A DNA stretch of 64,000 bases from Chrysoperla carnea (GCF_905475395.1 NC_058339.1:54507172-54571171); one strand, 5' to 3'; numbered from the stretch's first letter, positions 10,784 through 24,342 are shown. The notes: generated by a model from the sequence alone, not told the origin. Numbers and translations: made by a program.

Positions 10784-13326
10784 TTTCGGTTTCGATACGG
10801 GATAAAACACACACTTATTTTAAAAAAAGTTTTTGTTTTTCTTTTTTTGGCCAAAAATTTTGGGAATTTTAAAAATATTGTAGAAATTTCTTGTATATTA
10901 CACGAAGTGTCAAAATGTCAAACAAATTTGTTATTTTTTTTAATTGAAAGAGTTTTTTTTGTATGAGAGTGAATTGAAGTGGTAGTCACTTGTTTTATGT
11001 CCGTGATGTAAGCAAAGCAAACACAAGCATCGACTGATGACTAGTTCTCGTTGTATCGTGGACTACCGACTTTGTGTTTAACATTGGGATTGGATTGGAT
11101 GCTATGCCGGTTAAAAACGTATACCATATCATTGGTGGAGAATTATATTATGAACCAGACAATTCCCCCACATAGCGTCATCCGCATATGACTCATTCCC
11201 TTTACCTTATGTTTTTAATATTGTGTAATAATAATCATTACTTCACTTCTTTTACTATTATTAAAATTTTTTTAAATCATAATCATTTTTATAGTAATTG
11301 CAAAAATAATGTTAAGTTCATTAATCTTAAGATAAAATTCTTAACTATTTTCCATGTGGTAAATATTGGTTATAATCCGTTGCGTTTTATTCAAGTATGT
11401 GTGTATATGGTATATTTTTATCTCTATGTATGTACTATAAGAAATGTTTTACACCCGAAAATTCGATGATGAGGCGTGTTTATGAAATCCAGTTACTCTC
11501 GTGGCCTAAGCTGGCCTTAGGTATCAACCACAATCAGCTGACACAATTTCTGTGTTGGCCAGCATCAACATGCTCTGGATTGAAGTTTAAGACCCACTAA
11601 TTCCACATATACAATTTTTAGTTATTTATCTGAATTTCATAATAATTGGAAAGTACACGTACAGTTTTAAAAAACTTTTAAAAGATAAAATTTTCATAAA
11701 ACATCCTGTGACGTAATAATATTAATTAGGAATTGTTCAGTTATATTCTGTATACAATTCTTAATTAAAAATATTACGTCACACGATGTTTTACGAAAAT
11801 TTTTCTTCGGGTGTTTTCGTTTCTCTTTTAAACAGTTTTTTAAAACCGTATTTAACTTTTTTCGGATTTTAACTAGACTCTATATATATCTTCTATTCAC
11901 CTTTTTTATTTTTTTTAACGATAAAATATCAATTTTTAAATAGTGCACTACTTTTTTTAAATTTCTAAACCAACCGCGACATTTTGTTGTATTTTCAATC
12001 AACTGCCTATTTTAGTTTTTCAAAAAAATTTAGGGGGAGGGGGCGGCAAATTTTTAAATTCCATCCTGAGGATAACCGAATCTTACCAATGGTATATTTT
12101 TTGTAGTAAATAATTTACTGAATCTAAATTCATCGAATTAAGAAATACAGGAAATTTGAATTCTAAAAGCTCCATGTTCCTCGTCAAAATATTGATCAAC
12201 TTAATGTTATCTGGGCTTCTTGGCCTTTAAAATAATGTCATCATAACCAATATTACCAAAATAGCATTTCGCGTTTGCAGCTAAGTCACAAAAAACGATT
12301 TCAAAATTTTAATTTGGCTGCCTAGCTTCCAAACGAAGCTACTTGGTACTACAGGCAAGTCTATCTAAATCGATTTATTTTGAGTTGTACTATATCTGGT
12401 CGAGCATTGTACAAATATTTTAAGAACAGCCTGTATATTACCCAATTAATTTTTTTACATATTATACATAGACAACTTGTATGCCTTAAAAATTAAAATT
12501 GCCTAAAAAATTTTTAAGTCGCATCTAAAAAATTTTTATGACTCATAACAAATACAAAATTTTCAGAAAATCGATTAATCATATCTCAAAAATGTATTAC
12601 ATTTTATACAGAGATATCTTTAAATTTAATTAGTCAGAAATTTAAAAATCGATTAAGATCATATTTCTAGCTCATATAATCTCAATTATATTTATTCTTA
12701 AATTTTCTATGTGTTATGTAAATTTGAACTTGTATACCATCTTATTTTATTTGTTTATTTTTTTTCAAAAGCTGTAAAATTTTTTAGTATAGTTATTAAC
12801 AACAAATTTTTTTAGTATAGTTAGAAAATTACAGATAATTATTCTAAGCACTTAGACCTGTATATATTATGTAAATCGGAATTTTGGAAGTTGCAATTAC
12901 TTTTAAGCATCTAGGCATTCAATAATAACTCTTTTAGCTTTATAAAAACACAAAATTCAATTATCAACTTTTATAACAAGTTATTTATGCAAATTTCAAC
13001 TTTTAATTATTCAAGTCTGTATTCATTGTTAATAATCACAACTATTTATAAGTACATGAGTACATCTGCACTTCCTGTACTAAATTTATTAAAATATTTC
13101 AGATATTTGGAATGGACCATCTAATAAAGTGGCAGCTTATCAGTGAACCTTGAAAATTTTATGCAGATTTTATAATTGTTTTGAAAAAATTGTGATTATT
13201 TAAGCAATAATAACGTAATAATCATCATTCCGTGTGGGTTGGGTTCCTGCATAACGTTGATACGTTTTACGTGATTGTGAAAGCGCTTGCGTTTTGTCTG
13301 TTTACGGTGCTTGACATACAAAAAAC
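10784..13326. promoter_or_regulatory. Divergent intergenic region (reticulon-like / lace)
   Basis: The 2.5 kb between the start codons of two divergently transcribed genes should hold both promoters and 5' untranslated sequence. I see no clear TATA box or initiator that I would assign. Apart from the foldback repeat at 11646-11870 and AT-rich filler, there are only short chance reading frames. Confidence 0.4.
11646..11870. mobile_element. Foldback MITE, family R2 copy 1
   Basis: The left arm (about 11650-11735) contains 'aaaacatcctgtgacgtaat'. The right arm (about 11762-11865) contains its inverse, 'attacgtcacacgatgtttt', and the match extends outward over about 75 bases on each side. A related copy lies at 17222-17404. 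No protein is encoded. Confidence 0.6.
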
Positions 13327-16300
13327 ATGGACATGAGAATGAGACGAAATAAATACACGGGCACTTCAATACTTTGTGTTGAAAATACAACAGAAAATGG
13401 AATAAATAAAAGTACAACTAATGGCATTAATAAAAGTTGTTTTCTTAAATCGTATACAAATGGATATGTTGAGGTTAGTTTTTATATCTATGTTAATCGT
13501 TCACATGCCCTAGACCTTGCTGTAAGATAAAATTATTCACAATTTATTAAAATTTTTTAGGTCAATGGACAACAAAAACTGCCGGAAAAAAAGAAAGATA
13601 TTCCAAATGAATCCAAACCGAAGGAAATGTTTGAGAAACCAACGTTAACTACAGCGTGTTTAACGTTTTTCGGTTTTTATATGCTTATGCTTCTTGGCTA
13701 CATAAATCAAATCTTATTCAAACCAAAAACCGCTACAGAAAATTATCGTGATGGATACCCGCCTTTGTATGACTCATTCGAAAGATTTTACTTGAATTAT
13801 GTGTATCGACGTATTAAGGATTGTTGGAATACTCCTGTGTCAAGCGTTCCAGGATCAGAAATTGTGATTAAAGATCGGATTACAAGAGATTATGGATGGA
13901 CTTTTGAGTATGTTTTCGTAATAAGAATTAGTTTCGAGATTAAAAATATTTTTAATACATTCTGAGGCGTAAATTGATATTACGCATTTATAAAGTAAAT
14001 TGAATGTTCATAAATTTTTCAAAAACTAGAAAAGTAGGTAAACAAAATTAAACGTTCGATTACATACACGTTTTCGCAGTTAATTTTAAATATTTTATTC
14101 AAACATTTCTAAAAATTGTTTGAGGGAATGATATTTTGAAAATCGTAAGTCGTATTATAAATATTTTAAAACAATACATCCAGCTGACTTTGGTAGCGAA
14201 ACAGTATCCAAATTCGAACGAGGGTTTGTTTGGGTTGTGACGTTTTCATTCATCTGTTTTCTGCTACTTTTCAGAAAAAGCACTCAATAAATATGGAATC
14301 TGAAGAACAGTTTTTTAAAATATGTTATTTTGTATAAAATTAACTCTCGAAATTATTTTTGATTAACTCTTCGAAAGTGCGCCTAGAATAAAAAATTTTT
14401 ATTTTTCAGACTTACAGGTACAGAAACGAAATGTTTGAATTTGGGTTCGTACAATTATTTAGGATTTGCTGAAAATAATGGGCCATGTGCGCATAATGCG
14501 GTGAAATCTATTGAAAAATATGGTATATCAACTGCTAGTCCCCGTTCCGAATTGGGAACAATTCCATTGCATTTAGAACTTGAAGCGTTGACTGCTAAAT
14601 TTTTGGGTACTGAAGATGCTATCACTTTTGGTATGGGATTTGCTACAAACGCATTGAATATACCTACGCTGTTATCGTCAGGGTGCCTTGTTATAAGTGA
14701 TGAAAAGAATCATGCTTCATTAATTTTGGGTATACGGCTGTCTGGTGCTACAACCAAAGTTTTTAAACATAATAGTAAGTATTTTAGTTAATTTTTTTAC
14801 CTCGTTTAAAAGTTTTCAATTTGTCCCATTAATTTTGACAATGGTATTTTCATTCAATTATTAAAAAATAAAGCGAAAATTCGATGATACCTTCCCCAAT
14901 AGAAAATTTTAAAAGAAATCATTAATAATGCTTGGATAGTTCGAAAAAAAATCCTACATTCTGAATAATTTCACTAAAACCGACCCAAAAACACAAAAAT
15001 AATCCATTCATTGACGTGAACCAATATTGAATTAAAAATATAATTTGAAGAAATCTAACGTAATATATTTTGAGCAAAAAATTAAAGTAAAATATTTTGA
15101 TATATGACACGTATATTAGGAATTAATAAATGTAAAGGATGTGGCCATACAACCTTAATCCGGCGTCAGATAGAGGAGAAGGTCGGGTATACAGGCACGA
15201 ATGCCATCTGATATTTGTGTCCAACACAAATATCAGATATGACTACTGTAATTACAACAGAATCAGTACATGTCATTACGATATTATTACACAGAGCAGT
15301 GGAGCAGTGGCGCAGTGGAAGCGTGCTGGGCCCATGTCTCAGAGGTTATAAACGAAAATATGGAGAAGAAGAGCGTTTATGACTGGACACAATCATTAGA
15401 GGCGTTGAAAATCGTATATTCTTTATTAACATTACCAGTAATGGGGGCCTTTTTCTCTATCTTATTTCTTATACTTTTTGGTGGCGAACAAACAGCACAT
15501 AGACGTTGTGGCCGGGTATATAGTTTATCTGTTATTTATGAAAAATCAACATTTATTTATTTAAAAATGAGCATATAATAATCAAAAATTGAAAAAAAAA
15601 AACTATGTATAAATGTTACGTGATCATTGCTTAACTCTTGTAAACTCCACCGTAGCCGCAACGACACTAAATGGAATCAGTGTAGCGAGACCATCTCGAC
15701 AAAAAATCGGTAGATGTTACCTTTAAAAATTAAATTCAAAATATTCGTCTAGATGCGAAAGGTAGTGGTTTAACATGATTCTTCATTATTATGAATGCGC
15801 TGCCTAAATAATAAAAAACGTAGATTATGGAAAAACTGTATAAAAACAAAATCAAAACTCGATAGATATACCGTTTTAACGGGAAATTTGACAACGGTGA
15901 ATAAAATAGCAAATACGTTCGTAAAACTCTGAAAAGGGATAGGCAATTCATCAATAAACAATAAATACGTTGTATTTATAAATGTTACGTGGCTATAATG
16001 ACCGGGTACAACTTATCCGCGCGCTCTTCATAGACCGCAGCTACTTTGAGTAGCAAATAACGCGCGTATTTTGTTTTAAAGTTATTAGGGATTTAAAAAC
16101 CGTCGGATATTAGATATCCGGCGACAATGACACCGGGTTAATAATTAATTTTTTTTCCTATTTTTAAGATATGAAACATTTGGAAAAAATTTTATCAGAT
16201 TCAATATGTTATGGACAACCGAACAAGCCTAAATACACACCATGGAAGAAAATTATAATTGTGGTAGAAGGTATTTACAGTATGGAAGGTTCAATTGTTA

Positions 16301-18200
16301 AATTACCAGAAATAATCGCTTTAAAAAAGAAATATAAATCGTATTTGTATTTGGATGAGGCACATAGCGTTGGGGCTATGGGTCCTCGTGGTCGTGGTAT
16401 TACGGATTATTATGGATGTAATCCAAAAGATATTGACATTTTAATGGGAACTTTTACAAAAAGTTTTGGATCTGCTGGTGGATACATTGCAGGTTCTAAG
16501 GTACAATTTTTTTTATTTTTAAGTTTCGAGTGAACATTACACACGGTTGGCTTATATAATATAGGTTTATGAATAATGAAAAAAGACTACTATTAATGTT
16601 TTAATATAATATTTAAAAAAATTTATTTGATGCTAATGGGATTCGAATCCCAACTTCTAACAACACTCCTTCAAATTCAAGGTATCGAGTCAAATTTTGA
16701 AATTTCCACAGCAAAAACTTTATTTCGCAAATTTTGAAAGGTAGAAAAAATTTTTATTATGTAGTGATTCCAATTTTTGTTTAATATAGAAGCAAATTTT
16801 TGTTATGTAGTGGTACCAGCTTTTGTTTGAAACAGTTTTATACCCTGTATATAAATAAAATCTTAATCTGTTTCGTCATTTCATGTAAAAATACTAAAAC
16901 AATTGAGCTTCAATTTCTTAAAAAGACATTACCTAGAATAAAATTGGTTTAATCACAAATTGGTACGAATAAAAGCAAAATTTGGTAAGTGGTTATAAGA
17001 GCACTACGGTTTTCATTAGTTGAAATACTAAGAGTGTCTTCTAGTGCTAAAAATTAAGTTTAAATTCGTGACTACGCAAAATTAGTACATGAATTGGGTT
17101 ATTAAACTTTGCTAAAAACTTTTTAAAAGCTATGTATAATTAAATACAAGTTTATTAAAATGGGTTACAAAAAAGAATTAAAATGAATTATACAAAATAA
17201 TTCACAGATTACAAACGTTATTTAGGTACAGTGTACTATATGTTCGTGACGTAGAAATATTAAAATACAAAATCCTATGTATAAATTATTTACATATATA
17301 ATTAAAATTACTACGTCACACGATGTTTTACGATAAATTTTCTTTCGGTGTTTTCGTTTTTCTTTTTCGATCAAAATTTTTTTGAAACTGTATGTAACTT
17401 TCAAATTATCATGAAAAAATATAAACAGTTTTGTTATAAAACTTATATTTTGTTATAAAACAGTTACAAAAAAAATTTTGTTAAACAAATTGTTTTAATT
17501 TTTTGTAAACCCAATATATTTCGGTATATACAGGGTATTTAAACACAAACTATGTGTTAGTTTTTTGTTTTGTTTACAAAACAATTTATTATACATCTAA
17601 TTTGTTAATTTTATTTATTTTTACAGAAATTAATTAATTTTCTACGTGTAAATAGCCATGCTCATAATTACGCTTGTTCAATGGCCGCACCCGTGGCTCA
17701 ACAAATTATCACCTCCATGAAGATAATAATGGGCCTAGAAGAAAGTGGTGATGGAAAACGACGTTTAAATCAACTAGTTCGAAATACAAGATATTTTCGT
17801 CGACGATTACATCAAATGGGACTTATTGTATATGGTCACGAAGATTCTCCTGTTGTCCCAATTTTAGTCTATCTTTTCTCAAAAATAGGGTTTGTTTACA
17901 CTTTTTTTTTTTTTTGAAATTTTTAAACATTAAAATAAATAAATAAGATTATTTTGTTTTTGTAGAGCTGTAGTGAGATTATTAAAATCAAAGAATATTG
18001 CAACAGTTGGAGTAGGTTTCCCAGCAACACCGTTAATGGAGGGTAGAATTCGTATATGTTTGTCAGCATCGCATACAAAAGAACAATTGGATCATGCATT
18101 AGAGGCAATTGGTGAAGTTGCAGATTTATTAGGTTTAAAGTATTCACGATTACCAAAAGAAGTTGGTACGATTTGTTATGAAGATATTGCGATTAATTAA
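13327..18200 (+). CDS. lace: Serine palmitoyltransferase subunit 2 (SPTLC2 / lace)
   Basis: Six exons join in frame: 13327-13473, 13561-13907, 14410-14774, 16169-16500, 17627-17889 and 17966-18200. They give 562 residues, the same length as human SPTLC2. The protein is the catalytic, pyridoxal-phosphate-binding subunit of serine palmitoyltransferase, which condenses serine with palmitoyl-CoA in the first step of sphingolipid synthesis at the endoplasmic reticulum. Visible features are a hydrophobic anchor at about residues 79-101, the [12 protein letters not shown] segment, the [13 protein letters not shown] segment holding the cofactor-contacting Asp and His, and GTFTKSFG with Lys384 as the Schiff-base lysine. 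The motif VGFPATP lies near the C-terminus. All introns are GT-AG and every phase closes (for example GA|A, A|AT and GG|A). The start ATG is the first in frame, followed by a poorly conserved N-terminus. Downstream AATAAA-type signals are near 18398 and 18533. Confidence 0.97.
15206..15238. repeat. Perfect 15-bp hairpin
   Basis: The arms atctgatatttgtgt (15206-15220) and acacaaatatcagat (15224-15238) are perfect inverse complements around a 3-base loop (cca). It lies inside lace intron 3, within the segment of foreign composition. Confidence 0.8.
15303..15375 (+). pseudogene. Initiator tRNA-Met-like pseudogene or SINE head
   Basis: The first 33 bases follow the eukaryotic initiator tRNA-Met from the acceptor stem to the CAT anticodon, lacking two bases of the acceptor region. 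The internal promoter block tggcgcagtgg and the segment gcgtgctgggcccat are intact. The anticodon 3' stem (ctcag, with one G-T wobble) still pairs. Past 'agaggt' the T arm and 3' acceptor are badly degraded, so it cannot be a working tRNA. It is either a decayed tRNA copy or the head of a tRNA-derived SINE. Confidence 0.65.
17222..17404. mobile_element. Foldback MITE, family R2 copy 2
   Basis: The right part carries 'ctacgtcacacgatgtttta' and 'ggtgttttcgtttt', matching 11770-11850. The left part has the inverse 'cgtgacgtag'. It lies in lace intron 4. Confidence 0.5.
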
Positions 18201-18307
18201 AAACAGAATTTTCGTCAAATTAGCACAAATAATAAGCATTGCGTCGTATGGATCGTTCGTATTTTATAATAGGTAATTGTTTTATGAAATTTAGAAAAGC
18301 GCTGTAT

Positions 18308-18569
18308 CTACTCACACGCTAGTGTTATAGATAAAGCATTCGCTTAAGGATTATATTTTCGGTCATAATGCTAAATTTCACGTGGAAAACGCAAACAATA
18401 AAGCTGCTACTTGTGAACCTTGGTTTGTGCAAACAGAGTTTAAAACGGCGGAGAAATACAAAAAAATTCGATAAAAAAAATTCATATAAGCACAAAAGTT
18501 AGAAAAATAGTACATAGCTTAACTTATGCGAGAGAAATAAAAATCATCCTCATGTTAGCGTGTGAGTAG
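18308..18569. mobile_element. MITE-like element with 14-bp perfect inverted ends
   Basis: ctactcacacgcta at 18308-18321 is the exact inverse complement of tagcgtgtgagtag at 18556-18569. The interior is about 234 bp and non-coding. It lies about 110 bp past the lace stop codon and so is probably inside the lace 3' untranslated region or just beyond it. It contains possible AATAAA signals, so it may supply the gene's polyadenylation site (inference). Confidence 0.5.
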
Positions 18570-21500
18570 GCATAACGTTAAAAAAATTGTTAATTTTAAA
18601 TTTTTCGTTGTAAATCTAGAAAATATTCTTTTCATCTTTATTTAAAATGTTGTTCATTTAATTATTTATGTGCTTGTGGTTTTATTTAGCGGTTAAGCCC
18701 ATGTTTTCATTAAGATATCCCATTAAGTACAATAGAAATATTTATTTTTATAATTTGGTGTTGTAAAAATTTTGTTTCTCCCGCAAATTAAAATATCGAT
18801 AATTTTTATTTTTAATTATTTACATCGAAACAATTTATTATGTGGACCAAATACTATTAATACGTTTGCACTAAGTATTTGGTACAAATTATAAAAGGTA
18901 GTAAAATTAGCTTAGTGTTGTACCAAAATATATTTTTAAATCAGGCATGGCATCTTGACTTTAAAAGTAAATCCGTGGTGGCCGAAGCTGCAATTAAAGC
19001 GCCAATCTGGGTCCAGTTATGACAATCATTGTTTTAGAGTCTGCGGCGTTATATCTTTGCTAAATAAAATTCTGGATTAAAAAATATCGAATAGCGATAC
19101 ATGCCTCAAATTAAAAACAAATTTATACTATCCTTTTTTTTTTGGCTTTAGTACGTTCGATGTAAACATAATGGAAAGATGCAAGCATTTAGATGTAAAC
19201 AAATACTTTAAAATATTCAATGATTTTGAAAACAGTGCCGATTTAAGAGCAGAACATAGTTGACAACCGCCCAAATCACTAAAACTAGATCGGGACACGT
19301 AGATAATTTGAAAAAGTTTATGCTCTAATAATTAATTTTCTGTTCATTTATTGGCAATGTTTGTATTTAAATATTATTCGCCATGCTCATAGATCTCAAT
19401 ATTTTTTTATGAGACTTCAAAACGAATCACTTACCGTGGTGTTAAATATTTTTTTTTTACTCTCGAATTTCTGTTTACTTTTATTATTCATTTTTAATTA
19501 CGAAAAATCCAATTTTTGAGCTTATCTATAGTGAGACTTTACACAGTTTGAACAATCTCCTATTGTGTTCTATGTTTTCAGTCTAATAAATTAATATTCA
19601 GAAAGTTTCAGAAAGGAGCGAATTTTAAAAATAAGGGTTTCTGCATTGCAAATAAATTAAGTCGACATTTATAAACATATAATTTTATATTTTTTATTTT
19701 CTTAAGAAAAACCGAAATATGTTCAAATAAAAATGTAAAACTTGAAGCTGAAGTATATTTATTGAAGTATTTACGCAATGTACTTAAATTGAAATATTTA
19801 ATTTCGCTTACCTATATTTATTAAACAACATCAATATTTTATTTTAAACATGAATATCTATGCTAAACTATGAGGGCTAGAATTTCTTTGTTATATTATT
19901 ATCATTAAATTGGAAACGAAAACCTGATGTCCAAATAAATAAATGACCCTCAAAATTTTTTAAATTATGGGAAAAAAATTTCTAAAAATAAATCACAATT
20001 TTGGAGAAAACACAAATATTGTGTTTTAGGCTTTTTATTTTCGAAAAAATCACATCTTAAAATACACGTGAATCTCGAAAAACATTCATTTTGGGAAAAA
20101 GAGTATAAAATAACATTAAACGCCACTTTCGGATCGTTAATTCAGTGAAGTAGTGGCAATACAGTATTATTACAAAATATACGCAAAATGATTTAAACTA
20201 TCTTTTTAGGTACCAAAGTTTGAAAAATCGAAATACGAATTCCAATATTTCTGCGGGATCCTTGAATTTACGTATCGTTGCAAGTTATATTTTCAGAAAG
20301 TGTAGAATTAATAAATCCTAAATTAAAGTTCAATGCAATGAAGGTTTTACATTATTTTTAGTGTATCTCTTTAAATGAAACAGATATACTGCAAACGTCG
20401 GTTCAAACCTAACCCAGCATAAAAACACCATAAAAATTCTCGCTAGATGATAATTGACATTAGATTGCCAGCTCCTAAACTATTATTGCAGTATTAAATT
20501 AGGACATATTTTAATTTAAGTGAAATTTATTATTATTTTTTTTTTATAGACACAAACAACAAGTACATTTTAATTAAATATGATTCTATTTTTTTTGTAA
20601 TTATTGGTTTTTATTCAATTCATTTTTATAGAAAACTACAATACATTGAAGATATATAAGTTCAAGAGTCAAAGAAGGATATGCAACAGCATTTTTTTTT
20701 TCTTATGAATTTAAATTCAATCTTTCCCGTCCTTGGAGATTTGCTTTAGTCAACAATTTATATAACGCGGTTTAGTCATTAATGTTCGTCTGCATTCGCG
20801 AGCGCTCAGTTACCATTGATACTCAATATTTCGACAGTCCAATTTTTCTTTAAGATACGTAGGGTGGTGGAGTGCAGTATACATGGGCATAGTTCATTAA
20901 TCTAATTGAGCGCTCAGTTCGGCCGAACACAGCCGAACATCTAGATTTCGAAACAAACAAAACATATTTTTAAATAGATATCTACAGCTTTGTGCTATTA
21001 CAACACTCTTATTATTAAGCGTTTATTTTGCTGCAAGTTGGGCCTAGCCATTTCCGAAAAAACGAAGGCTAAAGCAACCTTCCATCAATAAGTATCTGCC
21101 GTTTGGTTATATCAGAATTGTGTATAACGCTATATTGTTCAACCAAATTGTTTTTAATTATTATAGCATTATGAAGTAGCCTTAAGATTTCAAATAACGT
21201 ACGATTAAATCAATGAAATTTTATGCAAAGTATTCTAAAACACCTTCATGCCTCATTAGAATTTTATTACGATTTTTGATCATTCTCCTGCATCTACGAA
21301 AGTCTCTTTTGCTTCGAGTAGATTTGAATTTTAAGGAGGCTGAATGATTGTTTTGGGAAATTTTATAAAGATTATATTTATTATTTGTAGGTTTAGTGAA
21401 TTATTGAATTATAAAATTATCATAAGTAATAATTACCTTAATAAATTGATTAATAATTATTTTTATAGAAAATATAATAATTAATTCTTGGATTCACCAA

Positions 21501-24049
21501 ATCACATTTATTTATAATTTTATTTTATGTAATAACAAAACCACTCAGGTAATATTTAACATAATTATTTCTCAAAATTTAAAAATAATTAAACAAATTT
21601 AAGATAAGGAATGAAGATATTTTCTGGTGTCTTATTTTTATTTGGTTTTTTTATTTAACTAAAATTGTTTAGAAAAAATTCATATCCAGTCATATCAGTA
21701 ACTAGATAACTATAATAATCGTTAAAAAAAATAGAATAAAGGGATTGGTTTTTAATGAAGCTGAGATAAAAAAACGGGAACAATAAGTGTCATCGACATT
21801 CTAGCTTTCTCATAGCAACTAATCAATTTTAAAAATAGTCAAAATAAATCTGATTGCGGCTAAAAAAATGTTTGAAATTTTTTTGGAATTAGTTTTTGAG
21901 CCATAAAAATTGGACGGAATTTATTTGCTGTCTATTGTGTGGGGTATGATAAGAAGACCTTAAATGTATTATTGGCTCCCTGAATTTTCTAAAATGGATG
22001 TAGGTGTGCGAAATGTAGTACAATGTTTTTTATTTTTAGCCGTACTTCATCCGGTAATTTTCAAACTTAAGATGCTATTCTTTAAAGGGTAAGCATCCTA
22101 AAATCTAGAATGGGTATCCAAATTTGAGGGGACGTGTTTAGCTATTTCCTCATATACCTACGCCAATGATCACTTTTCATTCATTGTTCGAAATATTTCG
22201 AATTCTGTAGGATGTACATTCGGAATTTGATTGATTATTTATCTTACATCTATCTATAAAAACTGTTCTTGCTTTCTTCTTAAAATAACAAAGCCGCCGA
22301 GAGGTATAACTTATATTCGATAGATGTTGATTGAATTTACGAAAACTCATGATATGAGTCAATCGTGGTATTGATATTAGTTGCCTTAAAAAAACGTACA
22401 AAAATTTAAAAAAAAAAAGAGATTAGATCATGGTTGATTTTAATACTGCTGTAGGATAATTCTTATTATATTTAGAAAATAAATTTTTTGACCATTAAAT
22501 CTTTGAGAATTTTTAATAAATATAATTAAAACAAATGAAAAAATAGTATATGTAGTATGTTCAGGACGATTCATCACAAACCTGGAAATCTAGATTTTAT
22601 AGCTTATAAAATATAAATTTGGTACAAATCCGTTCAATTCTTGTGATACGTTTGTCGCTCGCGTAAACGTTTCTTGATGTTGAAAATGGGATTCCAAAAT
22701 CTTGCTAAAAATTAAAATTTTACCAAATGCTGTTTATTAAAATACCGTCGTTTTTAATCTTTTTTCGTGTGTAGAACAGTAAAGTATGAGGGTAGAGAAT
22801 TAAGGCTATGTGTTATCCTTATATAACTTATATAATGCTTTTTAACGAACACTTTTTGATACACTGAGATAGTTCTCCTTACCTCAACCCTCAATAACAG
22901 CAAAGTGCTGAATTAGCTAAGTAACATATTCATCTAAAGCCTATTCTACAACTGAAAGAATATGCTGTTTGTCTGATAACGCCCACATGTCGATCTACAA
23001 CCATTTTAATTGTAGAATATATAGGTCGAATTTAGTCAGAAAGCTTGTTCAGGACAAACATCTCTGTACTTAGTTATGCTGAGTGTATAACATTCCTTAC
23101 TGCACTTTGTAACTATAAAGAGGTCTAATGAGTGTAAGAGTCTTAATGTGGAAATTTCATCCGCGGTCGAATAATCAAGTGTTAGTTTCCTCCTAAAGTT
23201 AACGAATAAGAGTAATTTTGTAGAAGTTTAAAAGTGAACATTCTATATGATACTATTTTAACGCAATATGATACTATATTAAATATATAAACTTTCATCA
23301 AAAAATTGTATTCCATTAAATTTAAAATACTTCATATTTAGACAATTAAATAATTATTCTGAACTAATTATACTGTAAACGATATTTAAAATCTGCTTAT
23401 ATAAATTTTATTAAAATCTAACAAATCCTTCTTTTAGGAAATTTTAATTTTATTCAATTAAAAATATAGAAAAGCTTTTAGGAATATACACTTCAATTTT
23501 ATAGATTTGTCTTCTACGACAAACACATTCGAAATTTTTAGCTATTTTTTAGTATTGAATTTTAAAAAAAAATCATGTTACATTTTAAAACTATAATTTG
23601 AAAAAAAATTAGATTTTAGAGTTTCCTCAACTGATTTCTTAATGCACTCTCTTTTCTTGAACTAATATTGAACAAGAATATCTTAATTATTGAAAAGGGG
23701 GTATTCGTTTTTATTATAAAGGTCATTTCTTATTTATTTTTATAAAATCGTTAGTAGATTGTCATGAATTGTGCATGGACAATATTAACAGAAAAAATCC
23801 CTATTTCTTTGAAAATTATAAGCTTGTGACCTAAACTTATTTTAGCCACCAACTATTTGATGGCCATTTTAAGGGATTTAGGAAAAATGGACGGAAAAAA
23901 ATTTTTGTAATAGTGTCCCATTTTTGAACACAAGGGCTAAAAACTTCAAAATCCAACCAACTCGTAATTACAATAATACTCCGGACCTATAAAATTATCG
24001 GTCTATTTTTTCCGAATACTCATTTTAAGTGTACGCTCTGTAATAGCAA
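18570..24049. other. Gene desert; no gene recognised
   Basis: About 5.5 kb of AT-rich sequence with no convincing exon, RNA gene or well-bounded element. The only GC-richer patch is near 20790-20940, where 'gagcgctcagtt' occurs twice (about 20800 and 20905). A short minus-strand frame at 22177-22401 is not recognisable. Confidence 0.5.
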
Positions 24050-24342
24050 ATATGTAATACTCCTAAATGCCAGCATAGTCAAGAGTGAGAGGTACGGGCG
24101 AAAACATCACGGTGCAGACGATATATATCTCTCACTCTGTCGACGCAGGACTGTGGCTATTTAACGCATGCGTCACTTCATGGCCAATTATTATTCGTGG
24201 CGCGATAGTAAATGGCCAATATTAGAAGAAAGTGTAATTCGGACGCATGCGCACAACATACAAAGTACTTTTGCTCTGTCTCGCTTGTTTTCGCCGGTCT
24301 CTAGAGGAACTTAGGGCGGTGGCAACATAGAAGTATTACATA
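24050..24342. mobile_element. GC-rich MITE-like element
   Basis: The left end reads atatgtaatactcctaaatg and the inverted right end reads atatgtaatacttctatgtt. The GC content (with gcatgcg motifs near 24165 and 24243) stands out from the flanks. Inverted matches such as 'cgggcgaaaacatc' against 'cggcgaaaacaagc' continue inward. No transposase is present and no target duplication is certain. Confidence 0.5.

Larger units (their letters stand above)
14775..16168 (+). other. lace intron 3 with an inserted sequence of unusual composition
   Basis: This 1.4 kb intron separates lace exons 3 and 4. From about 15130 to 16140 the composition is richer in GC and CpG than the flanks. It includes blocks such as 'atccgcgcgctc' and 'ataacgcgcgtatt', a perfect hairpin at 15206-15238 and an initiator-tRNA-like piece at 15303. 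This suggests an inserted mobile sequence, but I could not find its ends. A reading frame at 15270-15578 overlaps the tRNA-like piece and is not a recognisable protein. Confidence 0.5.

Noticed and set aside
15270-15578. 102-codon frame with a hydrophobic stretch in lace intron 3
   Set aside because: It overlaps the tRNA-like piece, has no family motif and lies inside repeat-like DNA. The hydrophobic run is expected from T-rich sequence.
16631-16660. tRNA T-arm-like sequence (gggattcgaatccc)
   Set aside because: The T-loop motif is perfect and self-complementary, but no matching acceptor or anticodon stem lies at tRNA distance on either strand. It may be a tRNA scrap; not enough for a feature.
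16843-17545. Outward-facing 'taccctgtatata' / 'tatatacagggta' pair in lace intron 4
   Set aside because: The motifs look like two separate transposon ends pointing the wrong way for one element, and the interior does not match as inverted arms.
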